DNA from: Chloroflexi bacterium CSP1-4
Lineage (GTDB): Bacteria; Chloroflexota; Limnocylindria; Limnocylindrales; CSP1-4
NCBI GenBank assembly: GCA_001443375.1
Contig: LDXM01000007.1
Span: 41,856-105,855 of the forward strand
Reading direction: 5' to 3'
Length of the DNA stretch: 64,000 nt
The translations under genes were made by a program, and so were the position numbers. Below, piece by piece: positions 37,629 through 47,158 of this stretch (positions within the stretch are counted from its first letter, which is position 1; each line of letters opens with the position of its first letter). The notes under the pieces are model-generated. The model saw nothing but the letters and a program-made list of their open reading frames with translations. It was not told where the DNA came from and searched no databases.

Positions 37629-39516
37629 CCGAAGCGGCACGCGCAATCGGCGGGGGCCGCGCAAACCGCCCCGCAGTCCCGCCCAGAACGGCCTCGGCGT
37701 CGTCCAGACGCTCGAGCCGGCCCAGCGCGGGGCCATCGAGATCCCCAGCTCCATCACCGTCAAGGAGCTGGCCGACCTGCTCACGGTCAACCCCGCGGAC
37801 GTCATCCGCGAGCTGATCAAGAGCGGCATCTTCGCCAGCATCAACCAGCTCATCGACCGGGACACCGCCTCGCTCGTGGCCACCGAACTGGGCTACGAGG
37901 TCGCGGAGCCGGTGGCGACGGCGGCCGCCGCCGAGGCCGCCGGCGAGGCGCCCGTGGCGGAGGCGACGAAGGAGATCCTCTTCGAGGAAGAGGACCCCTC
38001 GAAGCTCGTGCCGCGCGCGCCGATCGTGACGGTCATGGGTCACGTCGACCACGGCAAGACGAGCCTCCTCGACGCCATCCGCGCCACCGAGGTGGCGGCC
38101 GGCGAGCGGGGCGGCATCACCCAGCACATCGGGGCCAGCGAGGTCGTCAAGGACGGCAAGCGCGTCGTCTTCCTCGATACGCCGGGCCATGAGGCCTTCA
38201 CGGCCATGCGCGCCCGCGGCGCGAAAGTGACCGACATCGCGGTCCTGGTCGTCGCCGCCGACGACGGCGTCATGCCCCAAACGCTCGAGGCCATCGACCA
38301 CGCCCGCGCGGCCAAGGTGCCCATCGTCATCGCCCTCAACAAGATCGACAAGCCCGACGCCAACCCGGACCGCGTCAAGACCGAGCTCTCCGAGCACGGC
38401 GTGATCGTCGAGGAATACGGCGGCGATGTGCCGCTCGTCCAGGTCAGCGCCAAACAGCGCCTGGGCATCGACGAGCTGATCGAGATGATCCTGCTGGTGG
38501 CCGATCTGCAGGACCTGAAGGCCAACCCCAAGCGCCCGGCCATCGGCACGGTCGTCGAGGCCGAACTGGACAAGGGCCGCGGAGCCGTAGCCACCATCCT
38601 GATCCAGACGGGCACGCTGCGCGTTGGCGACACGATCGTCGTGGGCGACACCTCCGGCCGCGTCCGGGCACTCGAGAACGGCAAGGGCGAGCGGGTGGCG
38701 AAGGCCGGCCCCTCGTCGGCCGTCGTCCTCCTGGGGCTCGCCGAGGTGCCCGCGGCCGGCGACGTGCTGCGTGCCGTACCCGACGAGAAGACCGCCCGCG
38801 CCATGATCGAGGAACGCCGAGCCCGCGTCGCGACCCGGCCCGACGGCTCGGGACGGGCGACGCTGGAGGATCTCTACCGCCAGATCCAGGCCGGCCAGAC
38901 GAAGGAGCTGCGCATCATCGTCAAGGCGGACGTCCAGGGCTCGCTGGGCGCCATCCGCCACGCCGTGGAGCAGATCGCGACCGACGAGGTGCACATCAAC
39001 ATCATCCACGAGGGCACCGGCGATATCACGGACAACGACATCCTGCTCGCCTCGGCATCGGACGCCATCGTGGTGGGCTTCAGCACGAAGCTCGACGGCA
39101 CGGCGCGCCGCACAGCCGAGACGGAGGGGGTGGACGTCCGCCTCTACGACATCATCTACAAGCTGACCGACGACATCGAGGCCGCCCTCCAGGGGCTCCT
39201 CGAGCCGGAGCTCGTGGAGACCGTCGAGGGTCGGGCGGAGGTGCGCCAGATCTTCAAGGTCGGCAAGGCCACGGTCGTCGCCGGCTCGTACGTGACCGAC
39301 GGTCGCATCGTCCGTGGCGGCGCCCGTGTCTTCCGCGCCGGCAAGCTCATCGCCACCGATCGCATCGAGTCGCTGCGCCGCTTCCGGGACGACGTCCGGG
39401 AAGTCGCCCAGGGCTACGAATGCGGCGTCGGCCTGAGCGGCTTCCATGAGCTCGCCGAGGGCGACATCATCGAGTGCTTCACGCAGCAGATGGTCTCGCG
39501 CGCCACGAGCGCGTGA
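37618..39516 (+). CDS. infB: Translation initiation factor IF-2
   Basis: IF-2 is the GTPase that places initiator tRNA on the ribosome. The 632-residue form is short. A basic start (1-25) leads to one IF2_N-type domain (SITVKELADLLTVNPADVIRELIKSGIF), then the G domain with GHVDHGKT at 141-148, DTPGHEAF and NKIDKPDA, followed by domains II-IV ending in the initiator-tRNA-binding part (GYECGVGLSGFHELAEGDIIECF). The long repetitive N-terminus of many IF-2 proteins is absent. GTG 37618 follows GAAGGAGG. Confidence 0.98.
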   Translation: MARSRSGTRNRRGPRKPPRSPAQNGLGVVQTLEPAQRGAIEIPSSITVKELADLLTVNPADVIRELIKSGIFASINQLIDRDTASLVATELGYEVAEPVATAAAAEAAGEAPVAEATKEILFEEEDPSKLVPRAPIVTVMGHVDHGKTSLLDAIRATEVAAGERGGITQHIGASEVVKDGKRVVFLDTPGHEAFTAMRARGAKVTDIAVLVVAADDGVMPQTLEAIDHARAAKVPIVIALNKIDKPDANPDRVKTELSEHGVIVEEYGGDVPLVQVSAKQRLGIDELIEMILLVADLQDLKANPKRPAIGTVVEAELDKGRGAVATILIQTGTLRVGDTIVVGDTSGRVRALENGKGERVAKAGPSSAVVLLGLAEVPAAGDVLRAVPDEKTARAMIEERRARVATRPDGSGRATLEDLYRQIQAGQTKELRIIVKADVQGSLGAIRHAVEQIATDEVHINIIHEGTGDITDNDILLASASDAIVVGFSTKLDGTARRTAETEGVDVRLYDIIYKLTDDIEAALQGLLEPELVETVEGRAEVRQIFKVGKATVVAGSYVTDGRIVRGGARVFRAGKLIATDRIESLRRFRDDVREVAQGYECGVGLSGFHELAEGDIIECFTQQMVSRATSA

Positions 39517-39541
39517 GGCGGCCGGGAAGCGTCCTGCGACC

Positions 39542-39979
39542 ATGAGCGAGCGCACGGCGCGGGTCGACGAGCTGCTCCGCGAGGAGATCAGCCGCATCGT
39601 CGCGCGCGAGATCGGGGATCCACGGGTCGGCTTCGTGACCATCACGAAGGTGGAGGTCACGCCGGACCTCGGGCACGCAGTCGTCTGGGCGAGCGTCATC
39701 GGACAGTCCGACGAGCGCGCTGCGACGATCCGCGCCCTGGGCCGGGCCATGCCGTTCGTCCGCCACCGCCTCGGCGTGCTCCGTCTGCGCCGCATCCCCG
39801 AACTGCACCTGAAGCTCGACGACACCGCCGAGCGCGGCACGCGCCTGCTGACGATCATGCAGGAACTCGAGGCGGGCCACGAGCCCGACGTCCCGCCGCT
39901 GACGGAGACGCTGCCCACACCGAAGCGTCGCCCTTCGGTGGACGAGGAGACGGCCCCAGGCGCGGAGGATGAGACGTGA
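39542..39979 (+). CDS. rbfA: Ribosome-binding factor A
   Basis: RbfA helps mature the 16S rRNA 5' end and the small subunit at low temperature. The 145-residue protein has RTARVDELLREEISRIVAREIGDPRVGFVTITKVEVTPDLGHAVVWASV and the KH-like fold ending RRIPELHLKLDDTAERGTRL. The last 35 residues are an acidic/proline tail. ATG 39542 is used because the family begins at that point; the frame extends upstream inside infB without homology. The stop overlaps the GTG of the DHH gene. Confidence 0.95.
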   Translation: MSERTARVDELLREEISRIVAREIGDPRVGFVTITKVEVTPDLGHAVVWASVIGQSDERAATIRALGRAMPFVRHRLGVLRLRRIPELHLKLDDTAERGTRLLTIMQELEAGHEPDVPPLTETLPTPKRRPSVDEETAPGAEDET

Positions 39980-41016
39980 GCGTGGCCCCGGGCCAGGCCG
40001 CTCTGACCGACGCCGACCTCTCCGCCGTCCCGGCGGCGGTGGCCGCGCTTCTGCGGGGGGCCCGCAACGTGCTGGCCGTCTGCCACGAGAACCCGGAGGC
40101 GGACGCGCTGGGCTCGGCGCTCGCCCACGTCCTGCTCGTGGAGGCGCTGGGCGGCCGTGGCACGGCGGTCTGCGCCGATCCGGTGCCGCCCATGTACGGC
40201 TTCATGCCGGGCGTCGAGCGCTTCCGCACCGCCCCCGACCCGGACGTCGATTACGACCTCATCGTGGTCGGCGACTGCGGCGAGCTCGAGCGCGTGGGCC
40301 CCGTGCTGACCGACCACGCCGAGCTCTTCGCCCGCGTGCCCATCCTCGACATCGACCACCACGTCTCCAACCGCGGCTTCGGCACCGTGGACTGGATCGA
40401 CCCCACGGCCGCCGCCACCTGCGAGATGACGACGCTCCTGGCCGTCGCCCTCGGCGTGCCGCTCGACGTCGCCGCGGGCCAGCTGGCGGCGAGCCTCGTG
40501 GCCGGCGTGGTCATCGACACGGCCAACTTCCAGCACCCCAACACGACTCCGCGAACGCTGCGCGTGGCCAGCGAGCTGGTGGCGGCCGGCGCGCCCCTCT
40601 TCGAGACGGCGCGCAGCCTCTACCGCACCAAGCCGAACCGCCAGCTGCACCTGTTCGGCCTGGTCCTGGGGCGGCTCGAAGAGGACGACGACGGTCGACT
40701 GGTCTGGTCCACGCTGACCCAGTCGGACCTCGTCGTGAGCGGGGCGCGCCCCGACGACTCCGAGGGGCTCATCGACCTGCTCAGCCAGTCGGCCACCGGC
40801 GAAGTGGCGATCCTGTTCAAGGAGGTCGGCGCCGTGACGCGGATCAGCGTGCGCACGAAAGACGGCGGCGTGGACGCCACCGCGCTGTGCGGTCGCTTCG
40901 GCGGGGGCGGTCATGCACGCGCCGCCGGCGCGACCGTGGAAGTGCCCGTCGCCCAGGCCCAGCCCGTCTTCCTGGCCGAGGCCCGCCGCCTCGTGGCCGC
41001 GCTGCCGCCGCGCTGA
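39976..41016 (+). CDS. nrnA: DHH/DHHA1 phosphoesterase (NrnA-like oligoribonuclease/pAp phosphatase)
   Basis: The 346-residue protein is a bifunctional oligoribonuclease and PAP phosphatase-type enzyme that finishes RNA decay from short oligonucleotides. Motif I is CHENPEADALGSALA (NPEAD where many have PDGDA), motif II VGDCGE, motif III the defining DIDHHVSN, and DHHA1 ends in CGRFGGGGHARAAGA. The order rbfA-nrnA-truB is common. GTG overlaps the rbfA stop and its stop overlaps the truB ATG. Cyclic-di-AMP phosphodiesterase activity is possible in this family. Confidence 0.92.
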   Translation: MSVAPGQAALTDADLSAVPAAVAALLRGARNVLAVCHENPEADALGSALAHVLLVEALGGRGTAVCADPVPPMYGFMPGVERFRTAPDPDVDYDLIVVGDCGELERVGPVLTDHAELFARVPILDIDHHVSNRGFGTVDWIDPTAAATCEMTTLLAVALGVPLDVAAGQLAASLVAGVVIDTANFQHPNTTPRTLRVASELVAAGAPLFETARSLYRTKPNRQLHLFGLVLGRLEEDDDGRLVWSTLTQSDLVVSGARPDDSEGLIDLLSQSATGEVAILFKEVGAVTRISVRTKDGGVDATALCGRFGGGGHARAAGATVEVPVAQAQPVFLAEARRLVAALPPR

Positions 41017-41957
41017 TGGGCGCTCCCCGCACCACGGGCGACGGCACGTTCGACGGCATCATCGTCGTGAACAAGCCGTCCGGCCCCACCTCCCACGACA
41101 TCGTGGCCCTCGTGCGCCGCCTGACCGGCGTCCGGCGCGTGGGACACGGCGGCACGCTCGACCCGTTCGCGGCTGGCGTGCTGCCGGTCTTCGTCGGGCG
41201 CGCCACGCGGCTCGTCGAGTACCACATGGCCGACGAGAAGGCGTATCGCGCCGTGGTCGCCTTCGGCGCCCGCTCGACGACCGACGACCTCGACGGTGAG
41301 TTGACGCCGGGCGAGGGGAGGGCACCCGATCGGGCCGCGGCTGAGGCGGGCCTGGGCGCCTTCCGCGGCCGGATCAGCCAGGTGCCGCCGGACTATTCAG
41401 CGGTGCGCATCGCCGGCCGCCGGGCCTATGAGCTGGCACGCGGCGGCGAGAAGCCCCCGCTGCAGCCCCGCGAGGTGACGATCCACCAGCTCGACCTGCT
41501 GAGCTGGGACGCCAGCGACACGGAGCGACCGACGGCGACGCTGGAGGTCCGCTGCTCGGCAGGCACCTACATCCGGGCCCTGGCGCGGGACCTCGGTGAG
41601 CGGCTCGGCTGCGGCGCATACCTCGTGGCGCTGACGCGCACGGCGAGCGGCCCGTTCCGACTCGATGGATCTCACCCACCGGACGCCATCCGGGAGGCCA
41701 TCACCACCGGTCGCGTCACCGACGTGCTCGTGCCGGCCGACACGGGCCTGGATGGCTTCCCGGCACTCACGCTCGAGGGCGACGACCTCGGCGCGCTCCT
41801 GCGCGGCCGGGTCGTGCGCGCGCGACTGGATGTCGCCGGCCCCGGCCGTGGCAACCACTACCGTGTCCGCGACGGCACGGGACGGCTCGTGGCGATCGCC
41901 CGCGTGGAGGGCGGCCGGCTCCACCCGGAGAAGGTCTTCCTCGATCCGATGGCTTGA
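41016..41957 (+). CDS. truB: tRNA pseudouridine(55) synthase
   Basis: TruB makes pseudouridine 55 in the T loop of tRNAs. The catalytic aspartate is D49 in RVGHGGTLDPFAAGVL. Other blocks are VNKPSGPTSHDIV, YRAVVAFGARSTTDDLDGE, QVPPDYSAVRIAGRRAYELAR and EVRCSAGTYIRALARDLGE. The C-terminus includes the PUA-like extension (LEGDDLGALLRGRVVRA). Length 313 is typical. The ATG shares its A with the stop codon of the preceding gene. Confidence 0.97.
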   Translation: MGAPRTTGDGTFDGIIVVNKPSGPTSHDIVALVRRLTGVRRVGHGGTLDPFAAGVLPVFVGRATRLVEYHMADEKAYRAVVAFGARSTTDDLDGELTPGEGRAPDRAAAEAGLGAFRGRISQVPPDYSAVRIAGRRAYELARGGEKPPLQPREVTIHQLDLLSWDASDTERPTATLEVRCSAGTYIRALARDLGERLGCGAYLVALTRTASGPFRLDGSHPPDAIREAITTGRVTDVLVPADTGLDGFPALTLEGDDLGALLRGRVVRARLDVAGPGRGNHYRVRDGTGRLVAIARVEGGRLHPEKVFLDPMA

Positions 41958-41968
41958 GGAGCGGGCAC

Positions 41969-42934
41969 GTGGAGCGGCATGCGGGCCTCGAGACATTGCC
42001 GGTCGGTCTTCGCCTCGCGGTGACCATCGGCGTGTTCGACGGCGTCCACCGCGGCCATCTCGCGGTCCTGCGGGCGCTGATGCACGCCGCGCGCGCGGCA
42101 CGCGCCGCTCCCGTGGCGGTCACCTTCGAGCCGCACCCCGAGCTTGTCCTGCGCGGCGCGGTCCCACCCCTGCTGTGCGACGCGGAGGAACGGGCAGCAC
42201 TGCTGGCGGCGGCGGGCGTGGCCCATCTTGTGGTGCAGCCCTTCGACCGCGCCTTCGCCGCGCTCAGCGCCGAGGCCTTCGTGGAGCGGCTCGGCGCCGG
42301 CCGCGACCTGGCCGCGCTCGTGATGACCCCCGAGTCCGCCTTCGGGCGCGGCCGCGCAGGGACGGCGGCGACCATGGCCGCGCTCGGCGCCCTGCGCGGG
42401 TTCCGGGTCGTGGAGATCGCCTCGCTCCGCTCTGGTGCCGCGCTCATCTCCAGCGGCCGCATCCGGTCCCTCCTCGCGGAGGGGCGGCTGGCGGCGGCGG
42501 CGCGCCTGCTCGGGCGCCGTCCGGCGGTGACCGGCAAGGTCGTCCGAGGAGATGGGCGAGGACGGGAGCTGAGGTACCCCACGGCCAACCTCGCCTTCGA
42601 TGCCCCGGTGGCCCTGCCGCGGGACGGCATCTACGCCGTGCGCGTCGGCTGGGGCGGCCCGCATCCCCTGGCGCCGCAGCGGCAGGCCGACGGCGTCGCC
42701 TCCTTGGGCGTCCGGCCCACCTTCGGCATCGGCGACCGCGTCCTCGAGGTGCATCTCTTCGACTTCGACGAGGAACTCTACGGCCAGCGCCTGCGGGTCG
42801 AATTCGTGCGTCGCCAGCGCGGGGAGCGGCGTTTCCAGAACGCGGCCGCGCTCGTGGCACAGATGGACCTCGACGCCGCGCGAGCGCGCCGCACGCTGGC
42901 CGCCACCGCGCCGGCCCCGTCGAGGGCCAGATAG
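41969..42934 (+). CDS. ribF: Bifunctional riboflavin kinase/FAD synthetase
   Basis: RibF makes FMN and FAD from riboflavin. The FAD synthetase part shows [10 protein letters not shown] at 21-30 and [11 protein letters not shown]; the C-terminal flavokinase shows [15 protein letters not shown] with the PTAN motif and [10 protein letters not shown]. The length of 321 fits. GTG 41969 is chosen over the TTG at 41954 because GAGGAG lies 8 bases upstream of it. No FMN riboswitch precedes it, so expression follows the operon. Confidence 0.96.
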   Translation: MERHAGLETLPVGLRLAVTIGVFDGVHRGHLAVLRALMHAARAARAAPVAVTFEPHPELVLRGAVPPLLCDAEERAALLAAAGVAHLVVQPFDRAFAALSAEAFVERLGAGRDLAALVMTPESAFGRGRAGTAATMAALGALRGFRVVEIASLRSGAALISSGRIRSLLAEGRLAAAARLLGRRPAVTGKVVRGDGRGRELRYPTANLAFDAPVALPRDGIYAVRVGWGGPHPLAPQRQADGVASLGVRPTFGIGDRVLEVHLFDFDEELYGQRLRVEFVRRQRGERRFQNAAALVAQMDLDAARARRTLAATAPAPSRAR

Positions 42935-42940
42935 GGTAGT

Positions 42941-42969
42941 TTGCCGTGCTGCGGAACGCCTGTTAGACT
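42941..42969 (+). promoter_or_regulatory. Promoter of rpsO
   Basis: TTGCCG (42941-42946) and TAGACT (42964-42969) are separated by exactly 17 bases, the best two-box sigma-70-type promoter in the window. It lies just after ribF, with the rpsO GTG 42 bases downstream of the -10, so rpsO and probably pnp have their own promoter. Confidence 0.65.
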
Positions 42970-43010
42970 CCGGCGAGTTTGATGTAGATGTAGAACGTTC
43001 GGAGGACCGG

Positions 43011-43280
43011 GTGCCGCTGACGCGGGAATCGAAGGAAGCCACCATCACCGAGTACGCCGTCAAGGACGGCGACACGGGCTCACCGGAGGTCCAGATCGCG
43101 CTCCTGACGGAGCGGATCAGGGATCTGACCGAGCACCTGAAGCGCTTCCCCAAGGACAACCACTCGCGCCGCGGCCTCCTCAAGCTCGTCGGGCAGCGTC
43201 GTCGACTCCTGGCGTACCTGGTACGCAAGGACAACGCCCGCTACCGCGCCGTCATCGGACGGCTGGGGCTCCGCCGCTAG
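43011..43280 (+). CDS. rpsO: 30S ribosomal protein S15
   Basis: S15 binds 16S rRNA early in small-subunit assembly. The 89-residue product has the exact usual length, with [50 protein letters not shown], which covers the RNA-contact loop. GTG 43011 follows GGAGG at 5-base spacing. It lies directly before pnp as in most bacteria, and a hairpin separates the two. Confidence 0.98.
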   Translation: MPLTRESKEATITEYAVKDGDTGSPEVQIALLTERIRDLTEHLKRFPKDNHSRRGLLKLVGQRRRLLAYLVRKDNARYRAVIGRLGLRR

Positions 43281-43313
43281 TCGGAGCCACCGGCGGGACA
43301 CCCCGCTCGAACG

Positions 43314-43339
43314 GCCCGGGGCCATCGCTCCGGGCGTTT
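43314..43339 (+). terminator. Hairpin between rpsO and pnp
   Basis: GCCCGGGGC (43314-43322) pairs with GCTCCGGGC (43327-43335), nine pairs with one G-U, around a CATC loop, followed by GTTTC. In E. coli the rpsO-pnp region also holds a terminator and an RNase III site. This hairpin could be either. Confidence 0.5.
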
Positions 43340-43401
43340 CGCTGCGAAGTCGCCACTCCCGCCCGACCTGCCAGGTCCGTCCTCCGGCCATTGGAGGACT
43401 G

Positions 43402-45990
43402 ATGTCAGTCACACTCACCACGGAGCTCGGTGGTCGCACGCTGACCATCGAGACAGGCAAGCTCGCCCGGCTGGCGGGCGGCTCGGTCACCGTCCGTTAC
43501 GGTGACACGTTCGTGCTCGGCACGGCCAACCGCTCGGAGCCCCGCCCGGGCCTCGACTTCTTCCCGCTCACGATCGACTTCGAGGAGCGGATGTACGCCG
43601 CGGGCAAGATCCCGGGCGGCTTCATCAAGCGCGAGTCGCGCCCCTCGGAAGCGGCCATCCTCGCCGCCCGCCTCACCGACCGGCCCATCCGGCCGCTGTT
43701 CCCGGCGGGCTACAAGGACGACGTGCAGGTCGTACTCACGGTCCTCTCCACCGACCAGGAGAACGACCCCGACATCATCGGCACCATCGCCGCCTCGGCC
43801 GCGCTGACGATCAGCGAGATCCCCTTCCAGGGTCCCATCGGCGCCGTGCGCATCGGCCGCATCGACGGTGAGTTCGTCGTCAACCCGACCATCAGCCAGC
43901 TGGTGGACTCGGAGCTCGACCTGATCGTCTCCGGCACGCGCGACGCGATCATGATGGTCGAGGCGGGCGCCAGGCTCCTCCCCGAGGACGTCATGGCCGA
44001 CGCGATCCAGTTCGGCCATCGCGCCCTGCAGCCGCTCATCGACATCCAGGAGGAGCTCCAGAAGCAAGTCGGCAAGGCCAAGCGCCTGCCCTTCCTGGAG
44101 GCCGGCACCGGTTCGGTCCTCGACTTCGTCAAGGCCGCCGAGGCGGGCGCGGAGTTCGTCGTGGTCGACGTCGAGACGACGGGCACGGATCCCAGGATGG
44201 CCGATCTCGTCGAGATCGCCGCGGTCAAGGTCAAGGGCGGCAAGATCGTCGACCGCTGGTCGAGCCTGGTCAAGCCGAGCCGGACGATCGTGGGCAACCA
44301 GATGCACGGCATCACGGACAAGGACGTCGCCAAGGCGCCCTCCGCGGCCGACGCGGCGCGCCAGTGCATGGCCTTCATCGGTGACGCCCTCGTGGTCGGT
44401 CACTCGGTGGGCTTCGATCTCGGCTTCGTCGAGGAGGCCCTCGGGGACGGCACGCGCTTCGACTCCGGCCGCCACCTCGACACGCTCGTCATCGCCCGCG
44501 ATGGCTATCCGGACCTGGAGAATTACCGGCTCGAGACGCTCTCGCGCTACTTCGGTGTGGAGCTCGCGCAGAACCATCGCGCGCTGCCGGATGCCGAGGC
44601 GACGGCCAACCTGCTGATCTGGTTCGCGGGCGACCTCCCCGGCCGCCTGGCGCGGCTGCGCGAGTCGATCGCGGACGCGGTGCGTGCCAACCGCAGCGGT
44701 GGTGACCCCAAGGCGCTGCTGGAGGCGGCGCGCCGCGAGGCGCGCGTGAGCAAGAGCCTCTTCGGGCTCGTGCACAAGAAGACCGTCCGGCAGCTCGTCC
44801 TCGACGAGGGCATCCGGATGGACGGCCGCGGCGTAACGGAGATCCGCCCCATCAGCGTCGAGGTCGGTCTGGTCCCGCGCGCGCACGGCTCGGGCCTCTT
44901 CACGCGGGGCGAGACCCAGGCACTGACCGTGGCCACGCTCGGATCGTCCTCCGACGTCCAGCGCATCGACACGATCAGCCCGAAGACCGAGAAGCGCTAC
45001 CTCCACCACTACAACATGCCGCCCTACAGCACGGGCGAGAACAAGATGATGCGCGGCCCCGGCCGGCGCGAGATCGGCCACGGCAACCTCGCCGAGCGGG
45101 CGCTCCTGCCGGTCCTGCCCAGCCACGAGGACTTCCCCTACGTCATCCGCCTCGTCAGCGAGTGCGTGACCTCCAATGGGTCCACATCGATGGCCTCCAC
45201 GTGCGGCTCGACCCTCGCCCTCATGGACGCGGGCGTGCCCATCAAGGCGCCCGTAGCGGGCGCGGCGATGGGCCTCATCAGCGAGCCGGACGGCCGGTTC
45301 GCGGTCCTCACCGACATCCTGGGCAAGGAAGACGCCTTCGGGGACATGGACTTCAAGGTGACCGGCACGCGCGACGGCATCACGGCCCTGCAGATGGACA
45401 TCAAGGTCCAGGGCATCACCGAGGCGATCATCCGCGACGGCCTGAAGCAGGCCCACGCGGCGCGCCTCACCATCCTCGACAAGATGGCCGAGGTGCTCCC
45501 CGAGGCCCGCGCCGCCATGAGCGACTTCGCGCCGCGCATCATCACCATCAAGATCAACCCCGAGAAGATCCGCGAGATCATCGGCAAGGGCGGTTCCATG
45601 ATCCGCAAGATCCAGGAAGAGACCGGCACCGAGATCAACGTCGAGGACGACGGGACGGTCGAGATCGCCGCGGTGAGCGGCGAGAACTCGCGCAAGGCGA
45701 TCCAGTGGATCGAGAGCCTGACGCGCGAGGTCGAGGTCGGTTCGCTCTACCTGGGCAAGGTGACCCGGATCATGGGCTTCGGCGCCTTCGTCGAGATCCT
45801 GCCGGGCAAGGAGGGCCTCGTGCGCATCGGCGAACTCGCCGACTACCACGTGCCGAGCGTCGAGGACGTCGTGTCCGTCGGCGACGAGGTCATGGTCGTC
45901 GTCACCGAGGTCGATCGCCAGGGTCGCATCAACCTCTCGCGCAAGGCCGCCATGCAGCGCCACCTGGCGCGCGAGACCACCCCGGCCTGA
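43402..45990 (+). CDS. pnp: Polynucleotide phosphorylase with inserted DEDDh 3'-5' exonuclease domain
   Basis: PNPase degrades RNA 3' to 5' by phosphorolysis. The 862 residues exceed the usual about 700. Order: RNase PH-like core 1 (about 1-215); an extra DnaQ-like exonuclease (about 248-415) with D256 and E258 in [10 protein letters not shown]339 in [10 protein letters not shown], and H392 and D397 in NHRALPD, a complete DEDDh set; the helical domain (about 415-468); core 2 (about 470-700) with [21 protein letters not shown] and the phosphorolytic residues D644, D650 and K652; KH domain (EIIGKGG, 725-731); and S1 domain (about 780-850). ATG 43402 follows TGGAGG. No stop or frame change occurs at the insert edges, so it is one continuous fusion protein. 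Confidence 0.97.
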   Translation: MSVTLTTELGGRTLTIETGKLARLAGGSVTVRYGDTFVLGTANRSEPRPGLDFFPLTIDFEERMYAAGKIPGGFIKRESRPSEAAILAARLTDRPIRPLFPAGYKDDVQVVLTVLSTDQENDPDIIGTIAASAALTISEIPFQGPIGAVRIGRIDGEFVVNPTISQLVDSELDLIVSGTRDAIMMVEAGARLLPEDVMADAIQFGHRALQPLIDIQEELQKQVGKAKRLPFLEAGTGSVLDFVKAAEAGAEFVVVDVETTGTDPRMADLVEIAAVKVKGGKIVDRWSSLVKPSRTIVGNQMHGITDKDVAKAPSAADAARQCMAFIGDALVVGHSVGFDLGFVEEALGDGTRFDSGRHLDTLVIARDGYPDLENYRLETLSRYFGVELAQNHRALPDAEATANLLIWFAGDLPGRLARLRESIADAVRANRSGGDPKALLEAARREARVSKSLFGLVHKKTVRQLVLDEGIRMDGRGVTEIRPISVEVGLVPRAHGSGLFTRGETQALTVATLGSSSDVQRIDTISPKTEKRYLHHYNMPPYSTGENKMMRGPGRREIGHGNLAERALLPVLPSHEDFPYVIRLVSECVTSNGSTSMASTCGSTLALMDAGVPIKAPVAGAAMGLISEPDGRFAVLTDILGKEDAFGDMDFKVTGTRDGITALQMDIKVQGITEAIIRDGLKQAHAARLTILDKMAEVLPEARAAMSDFAPRIITIKINPEKIREIIGKGGSMIRKIQEETGTEINVEDDGTVEIAAVSGENSRKAIQWIESLTREVEVGSLYLGKVTRIMGFGAFVEILPGKEGLVRIGELADYHVPSVEDVVSVGDEVMVVVTEVDRQGRINLSRKAAMQRHLARETTPA

Positions 45991-46019
45991 CGCGCGTCAG
46001 GACCCCGTCACGCAGCCTC

Positions 46020-46045
46020 GCGGCCGCCGGGAGACCGGCGGCCGC
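46020..46045 (+). terminator. Perfect hairpin after pnp
   Basis: GCGGCCGCCGG (46020-46030) pairs completely with CCGGCGGCCGC (46035-46045) around a GAGA loop, 30 bases after the pnp stop. There is no T tract. A TATCAT (46050-46055) just after it may be the -10 of asd, so the boundary probably separates two transcripts. Confidence 0.5.
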
Positions 46046-46093
46046 GGTGTATCATCCGGCCGTGCCCCGACGGATCTCCGCCTGAGCGAGCCC

Positions 46094-47158
46094 ATGCCCG
46101 AACACCAGACCCGTCCCCTCACCGTCGCGGTCGTCGGCGCCACCGGCGTCGTCGGGCAGACGATGATCCAGGTCCTCGCCGAGCGCGGCTTCCCCGTGGC
46201 CGAGCTCCGTCCGCTGGCCTCGCGCGCGGACGGTCGGGTCGTGGACTTCGCCGGGCGCTCGTACCCGGTCGCCGAGGCCACGCCCGAGGCCTTCGACGGC
46301 GTGGACATTGCCCTCTTCTCCGCCGGCGCGTCGGTCTCCGCCGTCCTGGCGCCGGAGGCGGCGCGGCGCGGCGCGCTCGTCATCGACAACTCCTCGCAGT
46401 GGCGCATGGACCCGGCCGTGCCGCTGGTGGTGGTCGAGGTCAACCCGGGGGATGCCGGCGAGCACGAGGGCATCATCGCCAACCCCAACTGCTCGACCAT
46501 GCAGCTCGCGCCGCCGCTCATGGCCCTGCGCGACGCCGTCGGGCTCGAACGCGTCATCGTGGACACCTACCAGGCCGTCGGCGGCACGGGCGCCGACGCC
46601 ATCGCCGAGCTCCAGGCGCAGGTGGAGGCCCACGTCGCCGGCCGGCCCAAGGAGGCCTCGGTCTACCCCCATCCGATCGCCTTCAACGCGTTGCCCGAGA
46701 TCGACGCCTTCCTCGACGACGGCTATTCGAAGGAGGAGTGGAAGGTCATCCACGAGAGCCGCAAGATCCTCCACCTGCCCGACCTGCGCGTCTCGTGCAC
46801 GGCCGTGCGGGTGCCGGTCTTCGTCGGCCACTCGGAAGCCGTCCACGTCGAGACTCGGGCACCCATCACGCCCGAAGAGGCGCGCCGGCTGTTCGCCGCC
46901 GTCCCCGGTGTGGTGGTCGTGGACGAGCCGCGGGCCCATCGCTATCCGCTCGCCACCGAAGCCGCCGGACGCGACGAGATCTTCGTGGGGCGCGTGCGAC
47001 GCGACGCCTCGATGCCCAACGGTCGTGGCCTCGTCTTCTGGTGTGTCAGCGACAACCTGCGCAAGGGGGCGGCCACGAACGCTGTCCAGATCGCCGAGCT
47101 CGTGCTGGGCAGTGGCTGGCTGGCGCCCGCATCGCGCCGCGTCGGGCGGTCGGCGTGA
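46094..47158 (+). CDS. asd: Aspartate-semialdehyde dehydrogenase
   Basis: Asd reduces aspartyl phosphate to the semialdehyde for lysine/diaminopimelate, threonine and methionine. The NADP loop is GATGVVG (15-21) and the catalytic cysteine is C133 in NPNCSTMQ; the substrate region includes DTYQAVGGTGADAI, and a histidine in VPVFVGHSEAVHVE fits the active-site base. Its 354 residues are typical. Its stop overlaps the GTG of the uracil-DNA glycosylase gene. It probably has its own promoter after the pnp hairpin. Confidence 0.96.
   Translation: MPEHQTRPLTVAVVGATGVVGQTMIQVLAERGFPVAELRPLASRADGRVVDFAGRSYPVAEATPEAFDGVDIALFSAGASVSAVLAPEAARRGALVIDNSSQWRMDPAVPLVVVEVNPGDAGEHEGIIANPNCSTMQLAPPLMALRDAVGLERVIVDTYQAVGGTGADAIAELQAQVEAHVAGRPKEASVYPHPIAFNALPEIDAFLDDGYSKEEWKVIHESRKILHLPDLRVSCTAVRVPVFVGHSEAVHVETRAPITPEEARRLFAAVPGVVVVDEPRAHRYPLATEAAGRDEIFVGRVRRDASMPNGRGLVFWCVSDNLRKGAATNAVQIAELVLGSGWLAPASRRVGRSA

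Noticed and set aside
37600..40914. A 1104-codon leftward open frame opposite infB, rbfA and nrnA
   Set aside because: It is a GC-rich antisense shadow: the rightward frames carry full IF-2, RbfA and DHH motifs, and the leftward translation has no family features.
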